The position numbers were made by a program, and so were the translations under genes. 64,000 bases of DNA from Lepidurus packardi (lineage: Eukaryota > Arthropoda > Branchiopoda > Notostraca > Triopsidae). The stretch is taken from the NCBI GenBank assembly GCA_023053545.1, contig JAKZAN010000005.1, forward strand, positions 6,014,001 through 6,078,000, in the 5' to 3' direction. Shown here one piece after another: positions 11,719 through 22,148 of the stretch (its first letter is position 1; the number at the start of each line of letters is the position of its first letter). Under the pieces are notes generated by a model, which did no database searches, had not been told where the DNA came from, and saw only the letters and a program-made list of their open reading frames with translations.

Positions 11719-14700
11719 ATGTATGCGAAAGGGAAGGCCTCCACTGTCCCTTCGGACGCTCAAGCTAGAGAAAAGTATGTGCAAAGTTGTACCGTTGCTT
11801 CCTTCAATGCCTTTAAACAGTGACGAGCATTAAAATGCTTTTTACCCCATCCTCCCCCACCTTTACCCCAGCTCAACAAAATAAGAAGATGAACCCCTTT
11901 GCGTTTTCTCATTTAACTTAAAGTATCAATAATCAAACCCAAGACTGGGACATGTCTCCTTCCAAGCACACAAAAATATTAGAAAAATGTCGTCAGCTGT
12001 TATGTTCTCGTTAATTCTGCCTCTTTATTATGCTTGATTATAGCCTCACTTGGTACTCTTTTTATTACAAAAATGTTCGATTTCAACTAAAGTCATACAA
12101 ACACCGGTTTGAATGGGAAAAAATCGAACTTTTTAGCCGTTACGGCGTCACGCTTGCCTGGCTAAAAATCGAACGTTTTTGCGCCAGAGCAACGTTCCGT
12201 TGTTGAACATACGCTAGAAGACGTTACAGCGCAAGTTTTCTGCTCACTTTCTACTCTTAACGGGTCGTAACTAAGTATACAAGTGAAGGAAACTTGCTTC
12301 TGGTCTGCTGGTACGCAAAAAACGCTCAAATATGGTAAAACAGCGAACCGAGAACAAAAGAAGTTGCATAATTAACGAGGACAGAGTTGGTTGGTTGTGT
12401 AATTTCTTTGTGGTTTTATCAGCTTATCCATCACCTACACTTTTGTTACCGTCTCATGGTCACCATCTCCCCTTCCTGTCCAGAGCCAAAACCACGTGCA
12501 ATTCCACATGCGATAAGCATGCACGTCAAATTTACCTTTTTTTGTTTTTCTGTCCTGTCTTTCCCTCTTATTGTCCATATTTAGTGTTCTCTTTCGGTGG
12601 CTTCCGTGTATGAGGAACCCTCATTATGTCATATAATACTTTGGTAAACCAACCCACAGACTTGTTGTTTGACTTTTATATCTGTTGACAGATTGGCGCT
12701 CTATGTCTACGAGTACCTGCTCCACGTGGGTGCCCAGAAGGCGGCACAGACATTCTTGTCAGAGGTAAATGTCTTTATTTTAACATTATTTAACCACGAT
12801 TTCAATATGTACAGTACGTTTAAATAAAACGAACCAAACAAAACATACTGTCCTAACGGCCCGCAACTTGCGCGTCTGGAAACAGTGCTGCGAATAGCCG
12901 TCCGTTCGCAACGGCTATTCGTGTTCCCAGACGCACAGTTGCGGGCCATTAGGACAGTACGCTTTGTTTGGGTCGTTTTTTTTTCAAACGTACTGTACAA
13001 TACCAATTCAACCTCCAGCAATAGTAGCATCAATATATTCCACCGGTGTCTAATTAGCCATACGGTTCTAACCTAACCTTTCAGTTTAAACCTAACTTTA
13101 AGCTGAATCTACCGGAGAAAAAAACATTAGAAGATTATTAGAATACTAGAAAGGTGATTTTATTAACGTTTAAACGTAGCAGCCTACGATTTTTTACAAA
13201 GGGGCGTGGTTTCATCACTTTTATGATTTTCGTTTTTATTATCTTACGAGCTTTGTAATCCTGTTTGTTAACTAAGAAGCTTGCGTGAGGTTCACAGCTA
13301 TTTTGAAATCCAATTCTATTATTAATCAGAACCCGAATTTAAAAAAAAAGATAAGGGGGGGGGGGGGGGTTAGGTGAGGGAGTTTGGGGGGAAGAACAAA
13401 CAACCCCAAGAGGAGGGTGAGCTAGGTTACGGTTACAAACAAAAGCATACATACATGCATACGGGGAAACCCACCCTTCCCCCCACTTTTCGTTCGTTAG
13501 TCAGTGTAGGTCTTCATTTTCCCCCTCGCAATCACCGTGCTAAACCCCCACCCCTTCCCGTCTCCTTTCAGCTGTGCTTTCTCGTATACTGTTCTTTTAT
13601 CCCGGTACCCCCCTACCCCTCTTCTCCTCCCTCTTTGGCTCCACCGAGAGCAAAAATCGATACTGCCACCTAAACTCCTCCTTTGGGGGCGTGGCTGTTC
13701 CATTTGCAGCCATCCGTACGCGTCGATGTCAAATTTTTTAGTCTTTTTGACTATATTCTGTTTCCATACCCTCAGCGGAAAGAGTGTTTTACACGGATTT
13801 TCCCGGAAAAAGAACAAGGAAGTGGGATTATGAACTTCGACCTGCATCCCTAGCATCCCGCAACACTATAGCAAGCCTACTCTACCTCGCGTCTTCTTTC
13901 TAGACAAAATAAAAAGAAGTTGGCATTATTACCATCCAGCGAAAAGACTGAAAGAAGTTTGGAGGGGAAAAGGAGAAAAAGTTGCAAAACGCGACTTGAG
14001 CCAAGGGAAATGACGCTCGTTTTGCCCTCCAAAACCTTGAAAGTTTGGGTTACAAGAGAGTAAAGGACAACCTGAATTCTTTCGGAAACAGTTGTCTCTA
14101 CTCGCTATACCTCATCTGCATTCTGAGCAACTTTAAACCCTTTCGAGGTGTGTGTATTTGCGAGGAAGACCAAATTCTAATTAGAATGTCTCCATTTTTT
14201 CCCCTGTAGATAAGATGGGAGAAGAATATCACCTTAGGAGAACCTCCAGGATTCCTCCATTCATGGTGGTGGTAAGTATTTAGTGTATTAATATTTATTA
14301 TTATTGTTTGAGAAAAAGTATCGGTATAAATATTAAGCTGTTTTCCGTTTTGTAGTGTGTTTTGGGACCTGTACTGTGCAGCACCCGAAAGAAGAGACAC
14401 GTGCGATCACTCCAGTGAAGCCAAGGCCTTTCATGATTATGTACGTAATCAATCAATACTTGACTGGGGCTCCGAACCCAAGTCATGCCTTGTCGTCGCC
14501 ATGGTTTTAGTTTTCGTCCTGTATTTTTACTTATTTTATTTATTAACCAAACAAAAACCTATAATGTGTTAACCAACTTTCTAATTCTCTTAAATTATTC
14601 AAATTCCGTTACAGGGGTTCGTCAATTCTGGCTATGGAGTCAATGGAATGTCACATGTAAGTTTCCGTTCTAAATTTTGCCAAAAAAAAAATTGAAAAAG

Positions 14701-15047
14701 GAAATTTTTAACAGAACAAAAAAGTCGCAAACATGAAAGGTCAGATGGGGAATTGTAAGGAAACCCGAACTTTGTGGGAGGAGCTAGATTTCAGTTTGAC
14801 GGGGACGAAAAGATTTTTATTGATAGACATTTAAATGTAAAATTGGAACTTAAGCAACTGTTTTCTTCTCTTTTTTTAAAAAAATTGTAAGGTTTAAGTT
14901 GCAAGAAAAAATCCTTTTTGATCCATGTTAGAGACGTAAGATTTTTATGTATTTTTTAAGCTACTTATTTTCAGCCAGGAGACCTGCAAGAGACGCTTTC
15001 GATTCTTTCTTCCTCTCCTACAGATTTTTGTTCGTCTTGATTAGTAA

Positions 15048-15092
<45 letters not shown>

Positions 15093-18000
15093 TGATCCAA
15101 GGCTCGCGAAACAGGATTTAAAGGAACCTAGCACTGGGCATGGTCTTCTTCGCTGGGTATATAGTCGGGGAGGTTTTCTCTCTTTCGGTTTTTATAGCCG
15201 TATTTTTCCTGGTTCCTATTCCCAAGCATCTTTCTCTCTTCCAGCTCCCTTTTTATTCGCCTTTTGCTTTCGAGTCTCTTTTCTCATGCCAGATTCCTCA
15301 TTGCCACCTTATCAATACCGAAATGCGTTTGATAGGCACTGGAATTAGACGCAGTGACTCCAAGTTTTGTTTACCCTTGGTCCATTCCTTTAGTTAACTT
15401 AAAATGCGAAAAATCTCTTGAATGAGTTATATAGAACGGGTTGAGCTTTATCTTTGGGAAGTCAGACGAAGTTTTCGCTGTTGGTAGACGAGATTTCGCG
15501 ACGAACTTAAAAAGGATGAGTCACTCTGGAAGTTAATTACAATTAACTTAAGCTAGATTCAGGGGGTGGATTTAAAGACGGTATGGAGGGAAAGGACGGA
15601 AAAGGGTGGGGGGAGAAAGGGGTTTTGGTTCTGTTCTTATTGTGGGAAAGCAAGCAAGAAGAAAAGAGGGAGTTGTCATGGTTACAATCGGCCCAATGGG
15701 TCACGTGACCAGCACGTCATACCCATCCGTACATATCAGGTCACGATAGGATACAACAGCAACCAATAATCGATACCCTGAGGAGTTTCCGGTCAAGAAA
15801 AAGAGAAAAACATCCAATCCGCTTTTTTAAAGGTTAAGAGATAAACGGGGTATTTTAATAAATTTGTCTATTTTTTTTTAATAATAAAAGGATTAATCTA
15901 TAAATTTCTAGGTTGTCATTTTAAGGCTAAAAATAACGCATCTTAATTGTTAAAACTTTATAATTGTAGAATGCGGGACAACCTGGTCCTGTCCCAAATG
16001 AAGGTTTACCCCATGGTTTTCTTCCGGTAAGCAATTGAACAGATATCCCCCCACCTGACCTTTGACCTATTATTTGTTTAATGAAGAACAAATAAATTAT
16101 AGAATTATTCAACAATATTTTAAAGTTTGAAATTTATATTTGTATTTCATTTGTAGAACTCAGGGATGAGACCTTCACCGCCGAATCACCCAGCATCACA
16201 AGCATCGCCTCATCCTCAACCCCCACCCCCACATTCACAAATGATGCCTGGACAGGTACAAGACCAATATTTTTGTTGTTATTTTTTTAGTACTGTTTAA
16301 TCTAAACACTGTTATTTTTAGCCCTTCATGGGCCCTAGATATCCAGGTGGGCCTCGACCCGGAGTCAGAATGCCTCAGTTAGGACCAGAGTTCAATGGGG
16401 TAAAGTTTGTATAATCAATACCTTTCTTTAATTAAAAAGATCAAGATTAATCACATTTAATTTCTTCTCTATTGTTTTACTTATAGCCTGGGACTCCAAT
16501 GATGCCAAATAGTTTGGATCCTACCCGACAAGGTGAGATATAATTCTCAATCACTCAAGACTCCTAATTATTATTATTTCATTCAACCTTAGATTTATTT
16601 TAAAATGTGTATTAAAATTTACATCAATAAAACGTCGTGTTTTCATCCATTAAATATTTACCTTAGCGAATACTTTTCTGCTATGACTTTTTTGTATCTT
16701 CACAAGCAGTGTTTTCCTATCTAATGTCTACATTTCTTTGGTGTATCCTCAGGCGACGGGGAGTTTGTAGGTTGGCAAGGTAGGCGATCTTGCTGTGTTG
16801 CGTGTTCCTCGTGTTTTTTGTTGTTTTTGTGTTTTATACCGTAGTTTTTCTTTAAATCTTTGTTTTAACCAATTTGGAGACGTTGTGCATGTGTGTGTGT
16901 TGGTTAGTCTTGTCCGCTTTTTATTGTTATTTTAAAACAAAATTTGATGTTGTTCACAATTAAATTAATTCCAATTTCAATTATTTCCCAGGCCCGCCCA
17001 TGTCGTTAGGACCCCGGTTAGGAGGCCCTAGGCCAGGGTTAGGACCCATGGTTCCCGGTGGGCCTGGTCCGGGCTATGGACCCGGGCCTGGTCCGGGCCC
17101 TGGGGGTATGCGAGGACCCTCAATGCCTGGAGGCTTAGGCCCAGGTGGGCCTGGGCCTGGACCTTTACCTGGCATGATGCCCGGGCCAGGTGGGCCTCGA
17201 CCGCAGTGGCAGCAGAATTCCTCAGCAGTAAATATTTGAATAGAAGACAATTAAAATATAAACCTAACCTTTTTTTTCGCTTTCATTGTTCCTTGTAGCC
17301 TATGAACTATCCTTCATCTTCACCGGGTAACTATGGAGGTCCACCTGGGTCAGGTCCGCCTGGACCTGGCACGCCCATCATGCCTAGTCCCCAAGGTAAA
17401 TTTTATCTCAAAAAAAATTTTCATCACAATGCACAGTAGATGCCGCTTATTGTGATCACCGCTTGCCAAGTGCATATTGATTCTATTAAGCGGAGATCCA
17501 AGTCTTGAACAATGAATTTTTCTTTGTTCAGCTAATGGAGTGAAAGAAAAGCCAAGTTGTAAGTTGGCGTAGTAGTAGGCTGGAAATGACAGGATAAGTC
17601 AAAACGACGTAAAAGTAATGCCATTGGTCAATATGCGAAGTCCATGTAGCAGTCACTACTGCAGTTTAGTTACTGTGCTGTGAAGATTCTTTTGAAATTG
17701 ATTATAATGTCCGAAAGTCTAATTCTAATAATCCATTAAAAAGCTACTAATTTTATCATTTTGAATTTAAAATTTGATTCCATAAGGCTGCTTTTTCTAA
17801 TAAGCAGTGATCACAATAAGTGGCATCTACTGTAACTGCAATTAAAAATAAGTAGTTCAGTTTAATAATTAAGCGATGAAAATGGACGGAATTTACTAAT
17901 GAATGTAGTTTTAGACTCGTCGAATTCAGGCGGTGACGGCATGTACACTATGATGAAATCAGTACCAGGAGGGAGCATGCCTGGGGTAAATATCTACCTT

Positions 18001-19292
18001 ATTAATTTTTCAAAACTGGACAAATTTTAATATCTTTATTTTTATTTTAGGATTTCCCATTGGGGACGGGTGAAGGGGGAGGACTGGGCCCTTTAGGCCC
18101 TTCAGCCATGGGCCCAGTACTCAATGGGAATGATATCGAAGCCATGAAGAACTCCCCGGCCAATGGTGGCCCTGCCACACCCCGTGAAGACAACGGCTCA
18201 AATACTGGATTAGGTGATTACAGCTTAGGCGGTTTTGGAGGACCGGGCGAAAATGTGAGTATGGGCAACTATTTTGGACCCTAACCCCCGTGAAGGACAT
18301 CTTATCCCCGCCTCTCCCCTTTTTTGCTCCGTTCTTTTCTGAATTTTCTGTAAAAGGCAAACAAAAAAAGAATTCCGCGATTCTCGTTTTCAAAGTACTC
18401 ACCCGTTTTTACGAGCCGTCCATATAAAACTAATCTCAAAAATAATTTTAAAAAGTCTTGCCTTCTCAAAATCTCACAAATCTCGAAACTCATTTTAAGA
18501 TAAATAGTTTTGTCCCCCCAATTGTGTGCGTGGTGAAGGGTTAAAAAATTATTTCTTGTGTTCCCCAATACATATCACTTTGTTGGTGTGTTTCAAGCCC
18601 AATATATATATCTATGGACGGCAAAAAAAAAAAGAAAATCATACTCTTCTAATTCCCTATTTTAGATCTAATTGCTTGGCTCGGAAACCCTTTTTTAATT
18701 AATTAACTCCGGATTACAAGTTACAACCCATTTCCCCTAGCTATGCCAGGGAAAGAGGGGAGGCTTGCTTGCTTTTAAGGCATGGGTCTCCAGAAATCTT
18801 TGATTGATTATTTTGAGTTTTTATTTGAAAAAAAAAATGAAATTTGTTGGTTTTACTTCCTCAAATTAATTTTTGTACATTTTTTTAACAAAAAAAAAGA
18901 AGAAAAAAATCATTACAGTCGCTTCGTGAGCCTCCTCCCCTCTCCACCTTGATTTGTAGTATCGTTGGTCCGTCCTGGGTGTTTTTTATTTTCAAATTTT
19001 GATTTCGGCTTTCAATGTTTATTTTTTCTTTTTTTTCTTTTATAAGTATTTCTAGTTTGAAATCTTGGGGATGGGGCACGAAAAAGAAAAAAACGTAGAT
19101 CACTTCTTTGTCCTGTTAATTAATTTGACTGATGCCTATACCCCAGCTACGATTTGACATAAAAGAGCTCCGTTTTGTCTTTTGCAGGACCAAACGGAGT
19201 CGGCAGCTATTTTGAAAATCAAGGAGAGTATGCAGGAGGAGGCCAAGCGATTTGAAACCGATTCTGATCATCCTGACTACTTCATGCAATAG
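11719..19292 (+). CDS. Ssdp: Ssdp/SSBP, LDB1-binding transcription cofactor
   Basis: Sequence-specific single-stranded-DNA-binding protein family. It binds and stabilises LDB1/Chip in LIM-homeodomain and Wnt enhanceosome complexes in the nucleus. Exons: 11719-11774, 12692-12764, 14210-14271, 14356-14440, 14615-14656, 15970-16026, 16157-16255, 16322-16399, 16487-16532, 16753-16779, 16992-17227, 17299-17395, 17915-17985, 18051-18254, 19188-19292 (445 aa). The N-terminal LUFS/LisH region (residues about 1-95: [19 protein letters not shown], then [38 protein letters not shown]) is almost invariant in the family. The rest is Gly/Pro/Met-rich, as expected. I chose MYAKGK as the start because it is the family start, although the frame stays open upstream to 11602. 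Exon 10 is a 27-nt cassette. The last intron can be retained, giving a different C-terminus. Confidence 0.95.
11775..12691 (+). other. Ssdp intron 1, no features seen
   Basis: Intron between the start exon and the LisH exon. It is A+T-rich and contains no repeat or gene that I can support. Confidence 0.5.
12809..12998. mobile_element. Foldback/MITE element, about 190 bp
   Basis: An almost complete palindrome in Ssdp intron 2. The left arm starts GTACAGTACGTTTAAATAAA and the right arm ends with its near reverse complement. The arms pair through ACTGTCCTAAYGGCCCGCAA and GTCTGGRAACA to a small loop near 12903. There is no coding capacity. The good arm match suggests a fairly recent insertion. 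The class is unknown. Confidence 0.8.
13355..13369 (+). repeat. Homopolymer G run (15 G)
   Basis: Fifteen consecutive G in Ssdp intron 2, in an A- and G-rich stretch. Length-variable or assembly-sensitive. Confidence 0.9.
15053..15091 (+). repeat. Homopolymer T run (39 T)
   Basis: An uninterrupted run of 39 T in Ssdp intron 5. It could be the poly(A) tail of a minus-oriented retrotransposed fragment. I do not recognise the adjoining sequence as a known element. Read length here is likely uncertain. Confidence 0.9.
16753..16779 (+). other. Ssdp: 27-nt cassette microexon of Ssdp
   Basis: Flanked by CCTCAG and GTAGGC, it encodes DGEFVGWQ plus split Gly codons. The upstream exon and the microexon both end CAAG in phase 1, so skipping keeps the frame and removes nine residues (the Gly codon is rebuilt either way). 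Confidence 0.75.
17434..17832 (-). mobile_element. Non-autonomous terminal-inverted-repeat element, short copy
   Basis: About 399 bp in Ssdp intron 12. The left end is CAGTAGATGCCGCTTATTGT and the right end is its near-perfect inverse (ACAATAAGTGGCATCTACTG), followed by TA. The CAGT ends and probable TA target resemble pogo/Tigger-type elements of the Tc1/mariner group; that assignment is inference. Internal sequence (for example AAAACGACGTAAAAGTAATGCC) matches the larger copy at 20594-21676 in the opposite orientation. No transposase is encoded. Confidence 0.85.
18255..18284 (+). other. Ssdp: Alternative Ssdp C-terminus by intron retention
   Basis: If the strong donor (AAAT|GTGAGT) at 18255 is not used, the frame continues for nine codons (VSMGNYFGP) to a TAA at 18282-18284, giving a 420-residue protein. 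If it is spliced to 19188, the protein instead ends in a 34-residue charged helical tail ([20 protein letters not shown] and onward to DYFMQ). Confidence 0.6.
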
Positions 19293-19560
19293 CCACCTCA
19301 AACAATTCAATCAAACTTAATTCATCAACATGCCACCCACCCCTGACTAAAAAGCAAACATAAAACAAAAATGCGAGCTAAATCTGCCTCCCCTATAACT
19401 CCTCCTTTCGTACGAATCGAGAACAAAAAAGACACAAAGTAGATGGTCTTATCTATTTTGAAGTGGACATTTTTTGTGTCCTTTGCCAAGTTTTTTTACG
19501 GGGGGATATTTTGAAAAATTGCAAGTGACAAAGCAACGCCCATCCCCCGAAGTGCGAATA

Positions 19561-19566
19561 AATAAA
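19561..19566 (+). terminator. Ssdp: Poly(A) signal for Ssdp
   Basis: AATAAA 270 bases after the distal stop codon, followed within about 30 bases by a GU-rich stretch (GTGTGCCTGTCTGTGTGGTG). This is the standard arrangement for cleavage and polyadenylation. Confidence 0.75.
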
Positions 19567-20593
19567 CAAAAGAAGAAAGGAAGGATTGTGTGCCTGTCTG
19601 TGTGGTGATTGTCATAGCTGAAGAAGAAATTGAAAGAAAAACAGTGCAATGTCTCCAGCGTCACCAATGATATTACAAAACTTGAGTGTCGCGTGTTTTT
19701 GGTCCCTCGTCAACAGTGAAACAAGAAAAAAGATCAGAGTATGGTTCGGTTTCCGTGTTTTGAAAACCAACTTACGCAACAGCGGAAATTGTCCGAAGGA
19801 CACGTGGTTTCATGGTTTAAAAAATTATTGGGACATTGAAAAAAAAACTATTGGTGAGTTTATATAGGTCAATCTCTTCTACGTTTCTTTTTAGTATCCC
19901 CATTCGTTTCTCGTCCTCCCAAAAGTTCGAAGAAAAAGAAGCAATTAGGCCTTCAGACCCAGAAAAATTCTCAACATTTTTTAGCTACTCCCCTTCCCAG
20001 TCCATTTTTATTTCCGGTTAGGTTCTGAAGAGCGTAAGACCGTATCAACCGTATTTTACGTGAACTTCGATGGGGATCCTGCGAGGGTTAAAAATTCAAC
20101 CCCGCGGGGGAAAAATGGTATAATTGTGTCCAGACGTGAAAAAAAAATTCCATTTCAGAATTGTTGTGTCCCTCCAACAAGTCGGTCTTTGTATGAAATA
20201 ATGACAGAATCTGAATTTTAAAAGACAAATGTGTTCCGTTATATTGCGATAGTATGGACATTACACTGGTGAGGGTATAGCCACGCCCCCTACCCAAAGA
20301 TCATTGCGATTTGGTGTTTTCGTTTCATTTCATTTTTAGCTATAATAACATTCACAGTACATAGGTACTGTAACAACATTCTGGATTCGTATCAAACTAA
20401 TGTGAAACTTTGGATTAATTTGCTAGTATTAATTAGAGCATTAAATTATACTAATTATAATATGCCGTTAGTTATAAGATTTCATTTCAATTTATTTCAA
20501 ATTTGAATTTTCTAGTAATTTTTGTATCAAATATTTTAGTACTAGTCGTCTTTAGTCTTGTTATTTTTTTATTTTATATTTTTACTACGTATA

Positions 20594-21676
20594 CAGTAGA
20601 TGCCGCTTATTGTGATCACTGGTTATTAGAATCAGCCGCTTTATGGAATCAGATTTTAAGACCGTTTCAAAATGATAAAATTCAGAGCAACTTAATCGGT
20701 TATTAGAATCATACTTTCGGATATTAGAATCAATTTCAAAAGAATCTTCACAGTAACGAAACTGAAGTAGTGATTGAAATACATGGACTTTGCATATTAA
20801 CCAGTGACGTTGCTTTTACGTCGTTTTGACTTAACTGTTATTTCCATCCTACTTCTATGCTTAGGAGTAAATACATTCTAAACTCCTCCGTCAATTAAAT
20901 GAGCAGGTTATTCAATTGAATGACCAGTTCCTTTAATTGACTGGGAAAATTAGAAGGGATTTCGTGTTGATATCCTAACTAAATATAGGAGTTGGCTTCT
21001 AAGGCGCAGTGTTGTGTTTTAGACGTGAGGTTGTATAAAAGTGGCGACGAACAAGAAGAGTAGACTTAAATGTAAAAGAGAGGTTACGGCTCATTGAAAC
21101 TTATAACGAGTTTAATTTTAAAAATTTGCCACAAAGGGAGAGACGCCGTTAAGTTATGAATTCCTCAGTTATCTCTATTAAAATTGTTGAAAAATCGTTA
21201 CGAAATAAACAATACTGGGTGTAGTGAATCTAGAAAACGGAACTAAAGAAATGACTACAGCCTAGCTGTATGTACTATACCCTCGAAATAAAACGGGTAT
21301 AGTAAAACCTCAGTGGTCTAATCCTTACCCGTTTGCTCATCTCAAACCGTTTTGTAGGCCTCCTGACTAAAACCAACCCCAAAATTTTGAAAAGTGGAAT
21401 CCGTCTTTACTCTGAGCTGGAAGGTACAGAAAATGCCCCCATCTCAGAGTAAAGACGGATTCTACTTTTCTTAGTTTCGGTTCGGTTTAGAGGAGCAGGT
21501 TCAAAGTAAGCCGGCTTAAATTGATCCCAAGGGTAGGGATTAGATCACTGAGATTTCCCTATACCCATTTTTTAGAAAGTATAATACACGTGTTCCGATT
21601 TTCGGTTATTAGAATCTCCGCTTAATAGAATCAATATGAACTTGACAAACGCGATTACAAGTATCGGCATCTCCTA
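20594..21676 (+). mobile_element. Terminal-inverted-repeat element, long copy, interrupted by another element
   Basis: Begins TA|CAGTAGATGCCGCTTATTGTGATCAC, as in the 17434 copy. It ends in a diverged inverse copy (GATTACAAGTATCGGCATCTCC). Internal blocks are shared with the short copy. It has no transposase frame and many substitutions, so it is old. A second hairpin element lies inside it at 21295-21566. Confidence 0.75.
21295..21566. mobile_element. Nested hairpin element, about 272 bp
   Basis: The ends GGGTATAG and CTATACCC open a long inverted repeat (CCTCAGTGGTCTAATCCTTA pairs with TAGGGATTAGATCACTGAGA). A second, tighter inverted pair lies in the centre (GTGGAATCCGTCTTTACTCT with AGAGTAAAGACGGATTCTAC). 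It is inserted in the 20594-21676 element and so is younger than it. It has no coding capacity. Confidence 0.8.
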
Positions 21677-22148
21677 TATTTTAAAATTAATTATTCAGCA
21701 AATGAAGAATTTGAAGAGTAATTAGTAAGGATAATTGCGTCTCTTTAAGTATAGCTTGATTAACTTGAAGTTATTGACAGTTTACACACGTATATCAAGT
21801 CTAGGTGGTTCTTATATTCGTTTTCGCATTAAAAAACCGCAATGGCAACGTGTTGATGACCGTATTCCCCCAGTTCGGTTACGCAACAATGATCAAGTGT
21901 GAAGACAATGCACGTAAAAAGAGGAAAGACCTCTACGTTGCTTCTTTGCCTCGAGCAGTTGGGTGTCTACCAGGAAATTGTGGCGTATTTTCCTGCTTCG
22001 AAAACTCGTTAGATGCTCTCCATTCTTCGAGCCAGTTCCATTTGATAACTAGGAGACTTGGAGAAGGCAGTGGAGAGTGAATATTCTTATTGTGAGGGGA
22101 AAACTCGATTTGGAGTTCGTTTGCGAACGTAACCTGCTGGAAAGTACC

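Noticed and set aside
13374-13856. Open frames on both strands in Ssdp intron 2
   Set aside because: They arise from a G-rich/C-rich low-complexity stretch. Neither strand gives a plausible protein.
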